Assembly (NCBI RefSeq): GCF_003966155.1
Contig: NZ_RXNS01000019.1
Span: 25,175-89,174 of the forward strand
Source of the DNA: Halomonas nitroreducens
GTDB taxonomy: Bacteria; Pseudomonadota; Gammaproteobacteria; Pseudomonadales; Halomonadaceae
Reading direction: 5' to 3'
Length of the DNA stretch: 64,000 nucleotides
Of this stretch, positions 18,278 to 26,583 are shown in pieces (the stretch's first letter is position 1; every line of letters begins with the position of its first letter). The notes beneath the pieces were generated by a model. That model saw only the letters and a program-made list of their open reading frames with translations. It was not told the origin of the DNA and ran no database searches. The translations under genes were made by a program, and so were the position numbers.

Positions 18278-19009
18278 CTACGCGCGATGCAGCAAGCGCT
18301 TGAGGGCCCATCGGTAGCGCGCCGGCACCGCTTTCCAGGCCAGGGGGAGCAGGGTGATGGTGCCGAGTGCGAGCACGGTGAGGCCCGCGCGGCGCAGATC
18401 GTCGGAGGCGAGGTGGTCGCCGAAATGCGCCAGCAGGAAGCTCGCCGGTAACACGCCCAGCAGTGTCGCGACGACAAATCGCCAGGCCCTGAGAGGCGAG
18501 AGCCCTGCCGCGTAGCTGATGACGTCGAACGAGACGAACGGCATCAGCCGGGTGGCGAAGACGGCGGCCATCAAGGCATTCTGCGAGCCAAGGAAACGCT
18601 GCAGCAGGCCCGAGGATGGACGCACTCCGAGCCACACCCTCAGGGCGTCATACCCCAGCAGGCGGGCGATGCAAAAGGCGATCAGCGCGCCCGTACCGGA
18701 GCCGATGGCGACATAGAGGGTCCCCCAGGCATGGCCATAGACCGCGCCGGCGGCGAGTGCGATCGGGGCGCTGGGAATCGGGCTCATGACGATAGCCAGG
18801 GTCATCAGGCCGATGACCAGGACCGGCCCCAACGGGCCAAGGCGTATCACTGCCTGTTCGAGGGTGTCGCCTGTCTGAAGGGCATGCAGCATTCCGGTGC
18901 GCCACAGCACCAGGAAGGTGGCAAGGAAGGCGGCAAGCAGCACGATGCCCCACAGGATGCGGCGTCGGGAGGCGCGGGAAAGCCCAGGGGATGCGTTATT
19001 CTGTGGCAT
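18278..19009 (-). CDS. TVP38/TMEM64 (DedA-like) membrane protein
   Basis: The 243-residue protein has about six helices and the SNARE-associated/DedA signature: MSPIPSAPIALAAGAVYGHAWG, then the conserved G..RPSSGLLQRFLGSQN loop and FATRLMPFVSFDVISYAAGLS, where TR-MP is the conserved core. DedA-related proteins are lipid scramblases or flippases. The ATG at 19009 gives MPQNNASPG before the first helix. It lies about 110 bases after the DUF2231 gene on the same strand and may belong to its transcript. Confidence 0.8.
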   Translation of the reverse strand: MPQNNASPGLSRASRRRILWGIVLLAAFLATFLVLWRTGMLHALQTGDTLEQAVIRLGPLGPVLVIGLMTLAIVMSPIPSAPIALAAGAVYGHAWGTLYVAIGSGTGALIAFCIARLLGYDALRVWLGVRPSSGLLQRFLGSQNALMAAVFATRLMPFVSFDVISYAAGLSPLRAWRFVVATLLGVLPASFLLAHFGDHLASDDLRRAGLTVLALGTITLLPLAWKAVPARYRWALKRLLHRA

Positions 19010-19119
19010 GTCGATTGCGCCCAACTGCGGTCACCCTCTGCTGTCGCGGGATCATGGCTCGGCACCGACGCGATGAAGCCTTGTCGTCCGGTAGACGTCC
19101 ATCGGGTCGCAAGGCCGTC

Positions 19120-19674
19120 CTAGCGGTGTGTCCGCTTCAGTCGACGAAATCCCGGAACGGCGGCGGCAATCGCCAGTAGTACCATCACCCCGAGCACCCA
19201 TGTCGGCACATAGAAGGTGGTATAGAGCTCCCAGCCCAGCAGGCGGGGCAGGGCGGAGAAGAAGGTGGGAGCCCCGGCCAGGTGACCGCCCAGGGTACCG
19301 GTCAGCGCGAACAGCCAGGCCCCCAGCAGTCCCAGCACCACCAGGACCAGGCCACGCAGGCCGCTGAAGGCGTCACGGCCCCCGACCCATACCAGCACGA
19401 CCAGCATGAGATAGACCGCCAGGGACCAGAAGGCCATCAGCAGGTGGTTGCGCGTCAGCGGGCTGTGCAAGAGGGCCTCGAGGGACCAGACGCCATAGCC
19501 GCTGAGCATCGTGGCCAGGGCCCCCAGGACGCCGAGGATCAGCACCGGCAGGAGGGCGGCCTGGCAGAGGTCGGCGAGCCGTCCCCTGGCCAGCACGCCG
19601 ACCAGGATCATCAGGCTGGCCAGTGCCCAGAAGGCGACGGGAAAGTGGGCGAGCATATGGTGCATGCCGGTCAT
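19120..19674 (-). CDS. DUF2231 membrane protein
   Basis: The 184-residue protein has five helices and the DUF2231 opening MHHMLAHFPVAFWALASLM, where His and the HFP motif could ligate haem as in related membrane cytochromes. The ATG at 19674 overlaps the stop of the EB_dh gene (ATGA), so the two are co-translated and probably form a complex. The upstream partner binds haem in the periplasm, so this protein may be its membrane anchor and electron carrier. This is inference from overlap and fold. Confidence 0.7.
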   Translation of the reverse strand: MTGMHHMLAHFPVAFWALASLMILVGVLARGRLADLCQAALLPVLILGVLGALATMLSGYGVWSLEALLHSPLTRNHLLMAFWSLAVYLMLVVLVWVGGRDAFSGLRGLVLVVLGLLGAWLFALTGTLGGHLAGAPTFFSALPRLLGWELYTTFYVPTWVLGVMVLLAIAAAVPGFRRLKRTHR

Positions 19675-21107
19675 GGTGTGCCTCCCGAATGATGGCGCCT
19701 GAAGGCGGGCAGCAGGCCGATGAACAGGCCGGCCAGCAACAGCAGGCCCGCGACCAGGGTCAGGGCCCACTGGCGCCGGATGGCGTCCTGGAACTCCATC
19801 TCCACCCCGTAGTGGGCCAACTGGCGCTCGTGGTGGTGAGCCCGCACCGGCAGCCCAGCCGCGATGTCCTCGGCGCCGGCGTGGGCCTCGCTGATCAGCA
19901 GTGGCCAGTCGACCTGCCCGGGGTAGTAGAGCGTCAGGTCGAACCACGGTTGGGACCAGTCCGGCGCGCCCTCCGTCACCCTCGAGGCGAGGATGTCGGC
20001 CTCGCGCCCCAGGCCCAGGGAGTAGGGGAGGGACACGTAGTGCCAGCGGCTGCCGGTGGCGTTGCGGTGTACGGCGAAGGCCAGATCATAGTGTCCCTGC
20101 GGGGCGAAGGCCTTGTCGTCCGGCTGGCCGGTGTCGAGGTCGCGGACCAGCGTCACGTCCCAGTAGCCGTCCGACCAGCGTGCGTCGCCGACGACCCGGA
20201 TGTCACCCCGGGAGCCCTCACCCTCTCGAAGCAGCCGGCGGGGGATGACATCTCCCTCCTGCCAGTCGTGGTCGGGATCGAAGGGTACGGCGAAGGCCTC
20301 GGCGAGGTAGTAGAGGCCGTCGAAGTCGACGCGCTCGGCAGTGACATCCTCCCAGCGCAGGGCATGACGGCCGGTGGCCTCGGGGTCGAACATCCACTGG
20401 GGCCGGGCGTTCTCGGCATCCCAGTTGGTGGTGTAGGGCCCCTGACCGGCGTCGCTGTGGCGATGCTCACCGACCCACTGGTCGTCCGACATGCCCACCG
20501 CATTGGAGCGCCCCGCCCGCCAGTGCCAGAGATCGAGGAAGTAGCCGCTGGCCTGCTGGGCCGCCAGCTGTGGCGCGTCGACGACGCTGTCCCACTGGGC
20601 GACGTCGCCTCGGGTCTCGGGCAGGTGCTTGCGCACCTCGGTCTGGCCAAGGGTCTCGCCCAGGTAGGGATGGGCGGCCACTGCCTCGGCGGGGGCCTCG
20701 TCGCTGAAGAAGCGCATGCGGTCGCCCACGGTGATGTAGCCGCCATAGCGACCGAAGTCGGGAACGGAGCCGTCGTCGACCAGCATGGTCACCCGGTCCT
20801 CGTAGGTGCCTTCCGGCTGGGGACCCACAGGGGACGCGCCATGGCGGACCCACTCACCATCCGTGTAGCGCAGCATGTCGTGATAGACATGCGGTCGCTC
20901 GGTCGGCCAGCGATAGCGGAACCAGATGCGTTCCCCATCATGGGCCACCTTGACCTGCAGTGGCATGGTCAGCTGATCAGGGATATAGAGGTTACGGTCC
21001 GGATCGTTGTGGATCACGCCGCTTCCCTGGGTGACCCAGGCCAAGCCCAGGCCCACCAGGCCCCCGGCCAGAAGAAGAGGAATCGCCTTGTCGCGCATGC
21101 CGGGCAT
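19671..21107 (-). CDS. ethylbenzene-dehydrogenase-related (EB_dh) haem-binding protein
   Basis: The 478-residue protein is anchored at both ends: an N-terminal helix (AIPLLLAGGLVGLGLAWVT) and a C-terminal helix (WALTLVAGLLLLAGLFIGLL). Between them is an immunoglobulin-like EB_dh domain, as in the gamma subunit of ethylbenzene dehydrogenase, where b-type haem is bound. Landmarks are RIWFRYRWPTERPHVYHDML near residue 60, DLWHWRAGRSNAVG near 190, and SDGYWDVTLVRDL..FAVHRNATGSRWHYVSLP near 330-370. It is the first gene of the unit with DUF2231, behind an FNR-type site at 21158. A respiratory or oxygen-limited electron-transfer role is therefore likely. Confidence 0.75.
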   Translation of the reverse strand: MPGMRDKAIPLLLAGGLVGLGLAWVTQGSGVIHNDPDRNLYIPDQLTMPLQVKVAHDGERIWFRYRWPTERPHVYHDMLRYTDGEWVRHGASPVGPQPEGTYEDRVTMLVDDGSVPDFGRYGGYITVGDRMRFFSDEAPAEAVAAHPYLGETLGQTEVRKHLPETRGDVAQWDSVVDAPQLAAQQASGYFLDLWHWRAGRSNAVGMSDDQWVGEHRHSDAGQGPYTTNWDAENARPQWMFDPEATGRHALRWEDVTAERVDFDGLYYLAEAFAVPFDPDHDWQEGDVIPRRLLREGEGSRGDIRVVGDARWSDGYWDVTLVRDLDTGQPDDKAFAPQGHYDLAFAVHRNATGSRWHYVSLPYSLGLGREADILASRVTEGAPDWSQPWFDLTLYYPGQVDWPLLISEAHAGAEDIAAGLPVRAHHHERQLAHYGVEMEFQDAIRRQWALTLVAGLLLLAGLFIGLLPAFRRHHSGGTP

Positions 21108-21157
21108 CCGTGGTGGAAGGAATGCTCTCAGCGTAGGCGCCCCCGCGGGCTAGCCCC

Positions 21158-21171
21158 TTGATCGTGATCAA
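21158..21171 (-). promoter_or_regulatory. FNR/Anr box upstream of the EB_dh gene
   Basis: TTGATCGTGATCAA is a perfect match to the FNR consensus TTGAT-N4-ATCAA. It is centred about 58 bases upstream of the EB_dh start codon at 21107, consistent with class II activation near -41.5. It predicts induction of the EB_dh/DUF2231 unit when oxygen is low. Confidence 0.7.
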
Positions 21172-21329
21172 ATCCGAGCCAACGAGTCGCGGCCATGCAG
21201 TCTCTGGAAGATCCGAGTGCCTCTCTCTGGCTGTTTGCGAATCGAATCAACCGAGATCGATGGGGAGAAGACGGGAGTCGATGGGTGCCGATGGTCTGGG
21301 ACCGCCGTCGGGTTGGGAACACGAAAGAA

Positions 21330-21353
21330 CAAGGCCAGCTTTCGCTGGCCTTG
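21330..21353 (-). terminator. intrinsic terminator of the PPC-like gene
   Basis: Ten-base stem CAAGGCCAGC / GCTGGCCTTG with a four-base loop, followed on the minus strand by TTCTTTCG. It lies 35 bases after the stop at 21389. Confidence 0.8.
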
Positions 21354-21388
21354 AGCACGACAGGCAGGTCATCAACGTTAGAGCAGCA

Positions 21389-21805
21389 TCATTCGACGTT
21401 GAGGTGAAGATTATAGCGGTTGGCGACCTCGTCGGCGCTTCCCATGGCGGTGCCACTCACCTCCAGAATATAGGTTCCGGGCCGGACCCGCTTCGAGATA
21501 AGAAAGTGACCGCGAGTGTCGGAATCCCTGGAGACGAGCTTGCCCGATTCGTCGTATAGAGCCCCTTCGATCATCGTGTTCGCGCTGGACTCGCCCGCAA
21601 AGTGCTCGCTGCTGATCTCGATCGTTTGATCGCGACTAACGTGGACTTCATAGCGCTTTGGCCCGGCGGCGCTCAGGATCTGGGTATCGGTCACTCCTGG
21701 CTCGAGCGTTATCGGCTCGCGTGACTGACCGCCGGTGACGGCGAAAGAAGCTGACGAGAAGAGGCTCAACATCGCTACACTCAGGAATACGGCTTGACGC
21801 TTCAT
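21389..21805 (-). CDS. secreted PPC-like beta-sandwich protein, predicted copper-regulated
   Basis: The 138-residue protein has a signal peptide (MKRQAVFLSVAMLSLFSSAS, cleavage near FAVTG) and one beta-rich domain. The pattern is that of bacterial pre-peptidase C-terminal (PPC) domains: RYEVHVSRDQTIEISSEH, then MIEGALYDESGKLV and VRPGTYILEVSGTAMG, ending NRYNLHLNVE. No catalytic residues are seen; it is probably a periplasmic binding or structural protein. A GCTGAA-N5-GCTGAA site lies 45 bases upstream of its start, as at the cupredoxin and pcoA genes. It therefore appears to belong to the same regulon. It is monocistronic, with its own terminator. Confidence 0.65.
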   Translation of the reverse strand: MKRQAVFLSVAMLSLFSSASFAVTGGQSREPITLEPGVTDTQILSAAGPKRYEVHVSRDQTIEISSEHFAGESSANTMIEGALYDESGKLVSRDSDTRGHFLISKRVRPGTYILEVSGTAMGSADEVANRYNLHLNVE

Positions 21806-21850
21806 GGGATACCTCCTTGGTTGGTTGACGATTCAAGTATGGAGGTGGAA

Positions 21851-21867
21851 GCTGAAATGACGCTGAA
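21851..21867 (-). promoter_or_regulatory. candidate CopR operator, copy 2
   Basis: GCTGAA-ATGAC-GCTGAA followed by A. It is the direct repeat shared with the pcoA and cupredoxin promoters, 46 bases upstream of the PPC-like start codon (21805). It directly abuts the T-tract of the pcoB terminator. Confidence 0.6.
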
Positions 21868-21877
21868 ATAAAGAAAA

Positions 21878-21900
21878 GCGCCACATGAAGCATGTGGCGC
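21878..21900 (-). terminator. intrinsic terminator of the pcoA-pcoB operon
   Basis: Perfect ten-base stem GCGCCACATG / CATGTGGCGC with a three-base loop, followed on the minus strand by TTTTCTTTATTTC. It lies 25 bases after the pcoB stop. Confidence 0.85.
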
Positions 21901-21924
21901 AAAGAGGGAGTGGCGAGGCGGGAA

Positions 21925-22695
21925 TCAATACCAGAAGCGCAATCCAGCGACGATGCCGGTATCTTCCACATCTTTCCCTTCAATGCGGGCGAGATCGGCC
22001 GTTTCGCCGTAGGCCTTCTCCCAGTAGACACCGAGGTAGGGCGCAAACTTTCGCGTCACCTCATAGCGGAGTCGTAGCCCTGTGCGTATGGAGTTCAGCC
22101 CCTCACCGACGCCGAACGCCGGGACATCATCACCCGCTACCGCGATCTCCACTCGAGGTTGGAGATACGTACGCTGTGTGAGCCGGAGGTCGTATTCACC
22201 CTCGAGTCCGGCCGAGATGTCGCCATCATCACTGACTCTCAGGTCAATGTCGGTCTCGAAGCGATGGGGGGCAAGCCCCTGCAGGTTGATGACCCCGAAG
22301 TAGCGTCCCGGGTGATCGTCGGTGGCGATACCTCCCTGATAGCCGATACCTCCCTGAAGCTCCCAGAATGGGGCGATCAGGCGACTATACAGCAGGTCGA
22401 GGTTCTCGAATTCGGCGGCTTCGTTATCCCCCTGGACGTTCTCTCCTTCGCCCTTCAGGTACAGCCGGTTGAGGTCGCCGCCATACCAGGCACGAAAGTC
22501 CCATGCCAGGGCGTCCTCACCCTTGTCGGCTGACGCGTATTCGAGGCGGTCGACGAGCAGCGATCCACGCGAGTGTTCGGTAATCGGCGAGGGCCAGTCG
22601 TGTGGCGCATCGTACCCGTCTTCGGCGTGTGATCCGGTGGCGGCCAGCATGACAAGGCTGGTGCCGATACCCACGGTGATGATCCTGGACTTCAT
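21925..22695 (-). CDS. pcoB: copper resistance protein B (outer-membrane)
   Basis: CopB/PcoB is an outer-membrane beta-barrel that works with the periplasmic multicopper oxidase in copper resistance. The 256-residue protein has a signal peptide (MKSRIITVGIGTSLVMLAAT), then the family start (YDAPHDWPSPITEHSRG, LLVDRLEYA). Alternating beta-strands follow (LAWDFRAWYGGDLNRLYLKG, YFGVINLQGLAPHRFETDID) and the protein ends with an aromatic C-terminus (IVAGLRFWY) as outer-membrane proteins do. The ATG at 22695 follows GAGGAG. The gap to pcoA is nine bases. The Met/His-rich N-terminal extension of some CopB proteins is absent here. Confidence 0.88.
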   Translation of the reverse strand: MKSRIITVGIGTSLVMLAATGSHAEDGYDAPHDWPSPITEHSRGSLLVDRLEYASADKGEDALAWDFRAWYGGDLNRLYLKGEGENVQGDNEAAEFENLDLLYSRLIAPFWELQGGIGYQGGIATDDHPGRYFGVINLQGLAPHRFETDIDLRVSDDGDISAGLEGEYDLRLTQRTYLQPRVEIAVAGDDVPAFGVGEGLNSIRTGLRLRYEVTRKFAPYLGVYWEKAYGETADLARIEGKDVEDTGIVAGLRFWY

Positions 22696-22704
22696 GAACA
22701 CTCC

Positions 22705-24537
22705 TCAGGCAACCTTGACAACCCGGAACATGCCGGCATCCATGTGATAGAGCAGGTGGCAATGGAAGGCCCAGCTCCCCTCGGCGTCGGCAGTGACCAG
22801 CGCGGAGAGGCGTTCTCCGGGCTTGATGTTCAGGGTATGCTTGCGGGGAATCAGCTCGCCGGCGCCGTTCTCCAGTTCCATCCACATGCCATGCAGATGA
22901 ATGGGGTGCTCCATCATGGTGTTGTTGACCAGGATCAGTCTCAGGCGCTCATCTTTCGCGAAGTGGATCGGTCCGGTGACCTCGCTGAACTTCTTGCCGT
23001 CGAAGGACCACATATAGCGCTCCATGTTGCCGGTCAGATGAAGCTCCAGCTCGCGACCCGGCGGGCGCCGATCCGGCCAAGGACGAATCGCCTTCAGGTC
23101 GCGATAGACCAGCACGCGCCGCTCACGCGGGTCGAGACCGATGCCTGGCTGGTCGAGACGGGCGCCCGGTTGCACCGTGCCCGCGGGAAGTATTCCACCT
23201 GCCTGGTGGGCTGCCATGCCGGTCATGCCCGCGTGGTCCATGCCGGTCATGCCCGCGTGGTCCATACCGGCCATGCCCGAGCTATCCATGCTGATCATCC
23301 GGGCATGGTCCAGTTTCGGACTGTCGGGCTGGTTCGGTCCCATCATCCCGGCATGCTCCTCGGTTTGCATGCCGGACATGTCCATTCCCGCGTGGCTGCC
23401 CATGGCCTCCATGCCGCGATCGGCGATCCGGCGCCGCGCCGGGATGGCGGCGGCCATGCCGAGCCTGGGGGCCAGGGTACCGATGGCATAGCCGCTGCGA
23501 TCCATGGACTCCGCGAACAGCGTATAGGCCGTATCGGCCTCGGGCTTCACCAGGACGTCATAGGTCTCGGCGATCCCGATCCGGAACTCGTCAACGGGGA
23601 CGGGTTGGACCGGCTGGCCATCGGCGGCCACGACCGTCATCGTGAGCCCGGGAATACGCACGTCGAAGTAGCTCATGGCCGAGCCGTTGATGATACGTAG
23701 CCGCTGGGTTTCGCCGGGCTTGAACAGGGCCGTCCAGTTCTGATTCGGCGAGTGCCCGTTCATCAAGTAGGTATAGGTACTGCCGGTGACGTCGGCGATA
23801 TCGCGAGAGCTCATGCGCATCCGTGCCCACATGGCCCGTTGGGTAGCGGTATCGGTGAAGCCGTGCTTCTCCACATCGGCAAAAAAGTCCGCGACCGTTC
23901 TTTCCTGGAAGTTGTAGTAGCCTTCACCGGTCTTCAGGTTGCGGAAGATGGTGGCGGGTTCCTCGAAGCTCCAGTCGGTCAACAGCAGGACATGCTCACG
24001 GTCGTAGCGGAAGGGCTCACGCTCGGCGGCATCGATGATCAGGGGCCCGGCATGGCCGAGCTGTTCCTGCAGCCCCGAGTGGCTGTGATACCAGTAGGTG
24101 CCACTCTGTCGAACCGGGAAGCGATAGCTGAAGGTGTCGCCCGGGCCGATGCCGGCAAAGCTGACGCCGGGGACGCCGTCCATGTCGGGGGGGAGGATCA
24201 AGCCGTGCCAATGGATGGAGGTGGGCTCTTCCAGCAGATTGGTGACACGAAGCACCGCATCCTGGCCCTCCTTGAGGCGAATGAGCGGGCCGGGACTGGT
24301 GCCATTGATGCTGATGGGGCGGGCATCCCTTCCGGCGACCGGGTAGGCTGCACGGCGAATGGCCAACGAGACCTCTGGGCCACTCTCGGTGCCTTGGGGA
24401 TATGCCGTGGTCTGGCCCCAGGGGCTGGCCCAGGCCGGGGTGAGGCCCAACGTCATCGCGCCGAGCCCCAAGGCACTGGCTCCCTTGAGAACCTGACGCC
24501 GATTCACTGGCAGAGCAGGGTGCTTAGCCGTTGTCAT
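22705..24537 (-). CDS. pcoA: copper resistance multicopper oxidase (CopA/PcoA type)
   Basis: This periplasmic enzyme oxidises Cu(I) to the less toxic Cu(II) and sequesters copper. The 610-residue protein has a Tat signal (NRRQVLKGASALGLGAM), three cupredoxin domains and all four copper-ligand blocks: IHWHGLILPPDMDG, YWYHSHSGLQEQ, HPIHLHGMWMELE and HCHLLYHMDAGMF. A Met/His-rich insert (about residues 390-450) contains repeated MDHAGMTG units encoded by a 24-bp repeat and is a likely copper-binding segment. The promoter carries the GCTGAA direct repeat at 24588. It is followed directly by pcoB. Confidence 0.93.
   Translation of the reverse strand: MTTAKHPALPVNRRQVLKGASALGLGAMTLGLTPAWASPWGQTTAYPQGTESGPEVSLAIRRAAYPVAGRDARPISINGTSPGPLIRLKEGQDAVLRVTNLLEEPTSIHWHGLILPPDMDGVPGVSFAGIGPGDTFSYRFPVRQSGTYWYHSHSGLQEQLGHAGPLIIDAAEREPFRYDREHVLLLTDWSFEEPATIFRNLKTGEGYYNFQERTVADFFADVEKHGFTDTATQRAMWARMRMSSRDIADVTGSTYTYLMNGHSPNQNWTALFKPGETQRLRIINGSAMSYFDVRIPGLTMTVVAADGQPVQPVPVDEFRIGIAETYDVLVKPEADTAYTLFAESMDRSGYAIGTLAPRLGMAAAIPARRRIADRGMEAMGSHAGMDMSGMQTEEHAGMMGPNQPDSPKLDHARMISMDSSGMAGMDHAGMTGMDHAGMTGMAAHQAGGILPAGTVQPGARLDQPGIGLDPRERRVLVYRDLKAIRPWPDRRPPGRELELHLTGNMERYMWSFDGKKFSEVTGPIHFAKDERLRLILVNNTMMEHPIHLHGMWMELENGAGELIPRKHTLNIKPGERLSALVTADAEGSWAFHCHLLYHMDAGMFRVVKVA
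23215..23286 (-). repeat. 24-bp tandem repeat, about three units, inside pcoA
   Basis: Units at 23215-23238 and 23239-23262 are identical; 23263-23286 is a diverged third copy. Each encodes eight residues of the type MDHAGMTG, so the repeat number sets the length of the Met/His copper-binding segment. Two identical units suggest recent slippage. Confidence 0.85.
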
Positions 24538-24587
24538 GCATGACTCCTTTCCAGGACGATAAGACGGAGCCGATGATGCCGCGGCAA

Positions 24588-24604
24588 GCTGAACCCTTGC
24601 TGAA
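24588..24604 (-). promoter_or_regulatory. candidate CopR operator, copy 3 (pcoA promoter)
   Basis: GCTGAA-CCCTT-GCTGAA followed by T, 51 bases upstream of the pcoA start (24537) in the short gap after copS. Preceded by CAA, as at 27124. Confidence 0.65.
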
Positions 24605-24611
24605 TGCTTGA

Positions 24612-25934
24612 TCAGTCGTCGGGAAGACGGATGGTGACCCTCAGCCCCGAGTCGGGAGGCGTCTCAAACTCGACGGACCCGGCATAGTGATCGAGGAGCT
24701 GCATGAGGATCGAGACCCCCAGTCCATGGCCCGGGCGCCCCTCGTCGAGGCGCTGCCCGCGCTGCCCCAGCCGGGTGATCTGCTCCGGTGGGATGCCGGG
24801 GCCATCGTCCTCCACCACCAGGAGCAGTCCGTCGGACAGGGTCGCACGAATGCGGATAGTGTGGCGTGCCCACTTGCCGGCGTTATCCAGCACGATCCCC
24901 ACCATTTCCATGAAGTCCTGTCGCTCGATGGATAGGCACGATGTGTCGTCGAGGGGCGCGTCCCAGTCGAAGACCTTGTCGGGGTAGAGGGACCCGAACA
25001 TCTCCAGCAGCCCTTCGATCTCACGCCGGATGAGAGTGTGCTGGCCGGAATCGGGGCCGGCGATTCTCGAGCGACGCAACTCGGCATTCAGATGAGCCTG
25101 AATGTCTTCCAGCCGGGCGAGTATCTTGGCTCGTCGCTTTGGGTCGATGGGGCGCGTGCCACGCATGACCTGCATGATCGCGGCCATGGGGGTCTTGAGC
25201 GCATGCGAGAGATCGGCGACGGCATGACGTGAACGCTGCAGGCGACTGGCCTGGGCATCCATGAACCGGTTGAGTTGATCGACCAGCATATCGAGCTCTG
25301 TCGGCACCGTTAGCTGCAAGCGCGCTCGCCGTCCCAGCCGAAGTTCGTCGAGTTGACGTTGCAGCTGAGCGATGGGGCGTAGTCCGGCGCTCACGGCCAG
25401 CATGTTCAAAACGATGAGTAGCAGTAATACCAGGCCAGCGATGATGCCGATCCACCAGTGCAGCCTGCTCAGTCCCGCCTCGACGCGGTCGAAGCCCTCG
25501 CCGACCAGCAGGACCCCCTCGTGACCGGCGATAGCGAAAGGGCGGCGATAGACGAGCAGATGGCTGTCCTGGCGATGCACATCCATCAGGGTGATCTCGT
25601 CACTGTCCAGCAGAGGATAGAGCCTCGCCAGCCAGGCGGGGTGCGAGGTCGTGACCTCACCGTCCAGACGTAGCACATACAGGTGACGAAAGACTTGCGC
25701 TGCCACGCTCGACGGGGCGGCAAGCGGCGGGCGATGTGTCGGCTGCTGGCGCAGCCTGTCGAGGGTATATTCGGCCTCCTGACGCAAGCGGTCACCGAGA
25801 AAGTCACGGGCCAGGTCACGGAGCAGTATCCCGTGCAGCAGCCAGGTCACGCCCATCACGATGATCGCCGCCCCACCCAGCCAGAGCAGCAACCTGACCC
25901 TCAGGCTACGACCATCAAGACGAGGCAAGGACAT
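24612..25934 (-). CDS. copS: sensor histidine kinase, copper-responsive type
   Basis: The 440-residue membrane kinase has two helices (LLLWLGGAAIIVMGVTWLL and WWIGIIAGLVLLLLIVLNML) that flank a periplasmic sensor domain of about 120 residues. A HAMP-like linker, the phospho-acceptor box DLSHALKTPM (H244) and an ATPase domain with VLDNAGKWARH, DDGPGIPP and GHGLGVSI follow. The ATG at 25934 overlaps the response regulator gene by 20 bases. It is the third gene after cupredoxin and copR. Copper as the signal is inferred from the neighbours. Confidence 0.85.
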   Translation of the reverse strand: MSLPRLDGRSLRVRLLLWLGGAAIIVMGVTWLLHGILLRDLARDFLGDRLRQEAEYTLDRLRQQPTHRPPLAAPSSVAAQVFRHLYVLRLDGEVTTSHPAWLARLYPLLDSDEITLMDVHRQDSHLLVYRRPFAIAGHEGVLLVGEGFDRVEAGLSRLHWWIGIIAGLVLLLLIVLNMLAVSAGLRPIAQLQRQLDELRLGRRARLQLTVPTELDMLVDQLNRFMDAQASRLQRSRHAVADLSHALKTPMAAIMQVMRGTRPIDPKRRAKILARLEDIQAHLNAELRRSRIAGPDSGQHTLIRREIEGLLEMFGSLYPDKVFDWDAPLDDTSCLSIERQDFMEMVGIVLDNAGKWARHTIRIRATLSDGLLLVVEDDGPGIPPEQITRLGQRGQRLDEGRPGHGLGVSILMQLLDHYAGSVEFETPPDSGLRVTIRLPDD

Positions 25935-26580
25935 ACCCCTGGCCGCGGCGCGTCGTGATGACGTCCTTGCCCAGGCGTCGGCGCAGGCGCCCGATATAGA
26001 CCTCCACCAGGTTGGGGGCCGGCGCATCCTGTTCCAGGGTGTAGAGCTGGTCGAGCAGACGCAGCTTGGAGTGGACGCGGTCCGGGTGATGCATCAGGAA
26101 ACGCAGTAGCCGGAACTCGGTCGACGTCAGGGACTGCCAGTTGTCCCCTTCGGTGCTCACTCGCTGCTGATGCTCATCGAGACGGATGCCATTGACGGTC
26201 AGGATATGGCCCGCATTGCCATGCTGGCGCCTGAGCAGGGCATGCAGCCTGGCCAGGAGTTCTGCCTCATGGAAGGGTTTGGTCAGATAGTCATCGGCTC
26301 CACGGCGCAAGCCAACCACCTTGTCTTCCCAGGTGTCGCGGGCCGTGAGGGCCAGGACGGGCTGCCGATAGCCTCGTTCTCGCCAGCGTTCGAGCAGATC
26401 GAGACCGGAACCGTCGGGTAGTCCGATATCCAGGATAACGAGCGCGTACTCTTCCGTTGCCATCAGTGAGTCAGCCACACGCAAGCGTGTGGCCGTATCG
26501 ACGCGATAGCCTTCGTCGCTCAGGGTCTCCGCCAGGCTCTCGCCCAGCAGGTCATCGTCTTCGAGAAGCAGTAGCTTCAT
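25915..26580 (-). CDS. copR: OmpR-family response regulator
   Basis: The 221-residue protein has a receiver domain with EDD (residues 7-9), phospho-acceptor D51 in ILDIGLPDGSG, and Lys in YLTKPF. A winged-helix DNA-binding domain follows (LTSTEFRLLRFLMHHPDRVH..VEVYIGRLRRRL..TTRRGQGYVL). It lies three bases after the cupredoxin gene and overlaps copS. OmpR-type regulators bind tandem hexamers at 11-base spacing, which is exactly the pattern of the GCTGAA repeats at 21851, 24588, 27124 and 18148. It is therefore the prime candidate to bind them. Confidence 0.9.
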   Translation of the reverse strand: MKLLLLEDDDLLGESLAETLSDEGYRVDTATRLRVADSLMATEEYALVILDIGLPDGSGLDLLERWRERGYRQPVLALTARDTWEDKVVGLRRGADDYLTKPFHEAELLARLHALLRRQHGNAGHILTVNGIRLDEHQQRVSTEGDNWQSLTSTEFRLLRFLMHHPDRVHSKLRLLDQLYTLEQDAPAPNLVEVYIGRLRRRLGKDVITTRRGQGYVLASS

Positions 26581-26583
26581 GGC

